From contig CAJMNP010000040.1 of the NCBI GenBank assembly GCA_905214895.1, positions 1-7,402 on the forward strand: 7,402 bases of DNA, written 5' to 3'. This stretch comes from an uncultured bacterium. GTDB taxonomy: Bacteria > Actinomycetota > Coriobacteriia > Coriobacteriales > Coriobacteriaceae. The position numbers and the translations under genes are program-made. Below the pieces are notes generated by a model. It was not told where the DNA came from. It searched no databases and saw only the letters and a list, made by a program, of their open reading frames with translations. Below, one piece after another: positions 6,433 to 7,402 of the stretch; position 1 is the stretch's first letter, and every line of letters starts with the position of its first letter.

Positions 6433-6499
6433 AGTTGCGGTGAAATAGTTCCTGTTTAGCCGCCAAATAGGCCGTTTCAGGAACTATTCCACCGCAACT
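6433..6499. repeat. Long imperfect palindrome between convergent genes (REP/MITE-like hairpin)
   Basis: Left arm 6433-6454 (begins AGTTGCGGTG, ends AGTTCCTG) and right arm 6478-6499 (begins CAGGAACT, ends CCGCAACT) pair at 21 of 22 positions around a 23-nt loop. The single mismatch is A6443 opposite C6489. The palindrome fills most of the spacer between hyuA (+) and yqeC (-) and is more AT-rich than the genes. Length and near-perfection exceed what a terminator needs, and neither side has a long T-run. It resembles a dispersed intergenic palindrome, and could also stabilise both converging transcripts or act as a bidirectional terminator. Confidence 0.75.
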
Positions 6500-6524
6500 T
6501 ATAGGCCTGCTGGGGCAGTGCCAG

Positions 6525-7259
6525 CTACTTGAGGTTGGTGGCGACGATGGGGCGGCCGAGGGCAGTCTCAAAGCGGTCGGCCATAGCCGGGTCGCTGAGC
6601 GTGTCGACTTGGTTGAGCATGACTCGTGCGGTGCAGAGTCCCAGCATCTGCATCTCGGCATTGAGCACCTGGGCGACGCGCTCGGGCGTGGCGATGTCGG
6701 TAGGCTCGCAGCCGCAGCGCTCGCAGAAGAGCTCGGGGCGGTGGACAACCTCGGCGACGGGCTTGCCCAGCCCCGAGGCGCCGACGACCCAGACAACGTT
6801 TGCCGTGGCGGCGGGAATTACCGGCTCCCAGGCGGCATGCGCCTTGAGCGGGAGTCGCTTGCTGCCATCTGCCTCGGCCAACACATAGTTAAAGCGCCGT
6901 GCCAGCTCGCCGAGCGGCTCGGCGGGGGCGGAGAGCTTGCCTGTCTCCGGGTCCAAGACGCCTGCCTGGCAGATGCTTCCGTGCACAAGGCCCGTGCAGG
7001 CCTCGCAGGTGCAACCGGGGACATGCGCGGCGCCCGGCTTCCAAGGCGCGGCGTCCAGGCGACGATTCGACCCGTCCCATGGCACGCCGGCGACGGGAAA
7101 CATATGCGTGGTGGTGCAGAGGAGCACGCGGCCGCCAGCGCGCATGAGCTCAAGACCCAGCGTCTTCAGCAACGTCGACTTGCCGCCGCTGCCGATAATC
7201 GCGGTAATGCCTGGCTCGATCCTGAGCGCCGAGACAAGATTGCCGCTAACCGTTTCCAT
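6525..7259 (-). CDS. yqeC: YqeC, putative selenium-dependent molybdenum cofactor biosynthesis protein
   Basis: A 244-aa soluble P-loop-like protein. The N-terminus carries ITAIIGSGGKSTLLK, with the glycine-rich loop at 23-29, followed by LLCTTTHMFP (47-55), LAEADGSKRLPLKAH (127-141), GLGKPVAEVVHRPELF (163-178) and LNQVDTLSDP (215-224). These are the YqeC-family landmarks. The family was tied by comparative genomics to SelD-dependent maturation of molybdenum hydroxylases; its biochemical reaction is not established. Two cysteine groups stand out: Cys83, 85, 88 and 97 in an insertion after the first strand-loop region, and Cys179, 182 and 184 after HRPELF. The gene is transcribed opposite to hyuA and divergently from yqeB. 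A weak GGCGGTG lies shortly before the ATG (plus-strand 7265-7271). Confidence 0.88.
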   Translation of the reverse strand: METVSGNLVSALRIEPGITAIIGSGGKSTLLKTLGLELMRAGGRVLLCTTTHMFPVAGVPWDGSNRRLDAAPWKPGAAHVPGCTCEACTGLVHGSICQAGVLDPETGKLSAPAEPLGELARRFNYVLAEADGSKRLPLKAHAAWEPVIPAATANVVWVVGASGLGKPVAEVVHRPELFCERCGCEPTDIATPERVAQVLNAEMQMLGLCTARVMLNQVDTLSDPAMADRFETALGRPIVATNLK

Positions 7260-7272
7260 CTGTTCACCGCCG

Positions 7273-7314
7273 TATAATACTGTGATAATAAATAATCATC
7301 AGAGTAGCGGTCGA
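7273..7314. promoter_or_regulatory. Divergent promoter region between yqeC and yqeB
   Basis: The spacer is locally AT-rich in an otherwise GC-rich window. On the plus strand a perfect TATAAT (7273-7278) could serve yqeB, although no good -35 is present at the right distance. On the minus strand TCGACC (7314-7309), 18 nt and TATTAT (7290-7285) could serve yqeC, placing the start of transcription about 19 nt before its ATG. The two elements overlap, so the promoters would interfere or be controlled together. Confidence 0.4.
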
Positions 7315-7320
7315 ACCGCT
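7306..7320. promoter_or_regulatory. Palindrome AGCGGT-CGA-ACCGCT, candidate operator
   Basis: A perfect 6-bp inverted repeat with a 3-nt centre overlaps the candidate yqeC -35 and lies just downstream of the candidate yqeB start of transcription. An operator for a repressor of both genes would be expected at such a place. It is followed by TTTT, but the stem is too short to be a convincing terminator. Flanking AGAG (7301-7304) and CTCT (7325-7328) extend the symmetry with an unequal internal loop. Confidence 0.35.
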
Positions 7321-7361
7321 TTTGCTCTGCTCAAACCGTAGCACAGGGAGGTGCCCCGGGA

Positions 7362-7402
7362 ATGCTCGTTTATGTTCGCGGCGCCGGCGATATCGCCACG
7401 GG
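7362..7402 (+). CDS. yqeB: YqeB, putative selenium-dependent molybdenum cofactor biosynthesis protein (5' fragment)
   Basis: Only 13 codons are visible, reading MLVYVRGAGDIAT and running off the window end. The VRGAGDIATG start is characteristic of the YqeB/EF2563 family, which has an N-terminal dinucleotide-binding-like glycine motif and accompanies YqeC and molybdenum hydroxylases in genomes with selenium-dependent hydroxylase systems. GGGAGG at 7346-7351 precedes the ATG by 10 nt. The divergent arrangement with yqeC supports the call. The function is not established biochemically. Confidence 0.75.
   Translation, partial: MLVYVRGAGDIAT

Noticed and set aside
6509..6525. Small hairpin GCTGG/CCAGC as the yqeC terminator
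   Set aside because: The stem is only 5 bp with no T-run on the minus strand; the adjacent long palindrome is the better candidate for any terminator role.
7306..7320. Possible tRNA T-arm remnant (minus-strand GGTTCGA) marking an attachment site
   Set aside because: The stem and loop sizes do not fit a T-arm, no other tRNA arm is nearby, and no integrase or mobile gene is in the window.

Overview
The window is GC-rich, and every gene has a homologue in the Escherichia coli ygeW-ygeX-ygeY-hyuA-yqeA-yqeB-yqeC-mocA-ygfK-ssnA-xdhD region. That region belongs to the anaerobic purine (uric acid/xanthine) catabolic and selenium-dependent molybdenum hydroxylase neighbourhood. Codon use (strong G/C preference, AAG for lysine, GAC, CTG/CTC), the SD style and the family versions suggest a gut anaerobe of the Actinomycetota, most likely Coriobacteriia such as Collinsella. 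The taxonomic call is an inference from style and family resemblance; no rRNA is present to confirm it.

Layout, left to right. Positions 19-1233 (+) encode diaminopropionate ammonia-lyase (dpaL/ygeX). Positions 1234-1470 are a gene-free spacer packed with crossing inverted repeats. Positions 1471-2856 (+) encode the M20 metallohydrolase YgeY. Positions 2857-3058 hold several hairpins and a likely promoter, TTGACT-16-TATATC. Positions 3059-4261 (+) encode the knotted carbamoyltransferase YgeW. A clear intrinsic terminator at 4287-4325 ends this block. A second block follows: a MocA-like nucleotidyltransferase (4414-5028, +) tightly coupled to a D-hydantoinase/dihydropyrimidinase (5038-6405, +). 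A long imperfect palindrome (6433-6499) separates it from the convergent yqeC (6525-7259, -). An AT-rich divergent promoter region (7260-7361) leads to the first 13 codons of yqeB (7362 onward, +), which is cut by the window end.

How the genes could work together (family knowledge plus inference). MocA, YqeB and YqeC would mature a molybdenum/selenium cofactor for a xanthine-dehydrogenase-type hydroxylase encoded elsewhere. The hydantoinase would open a cyclic ureide made from the purine. YgeW and YgeY would remove the ureido/carbamoyl groups, with YgeW possibly conserving one as carbamoyl phosphate. DpaL would then convert the resulting 2,3-diaminopropionate to pyruvate and ammonia. The window holds the lower half of such a pathway and part of its cofactor machinery. 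The ring-reducing and hydroxylase enzymes (YgfK, SsnA, XdhD types) and carbamate kinase are not in view. No CRISPR, tRNA, rRNA, insertion sequence or phage gene is seen.
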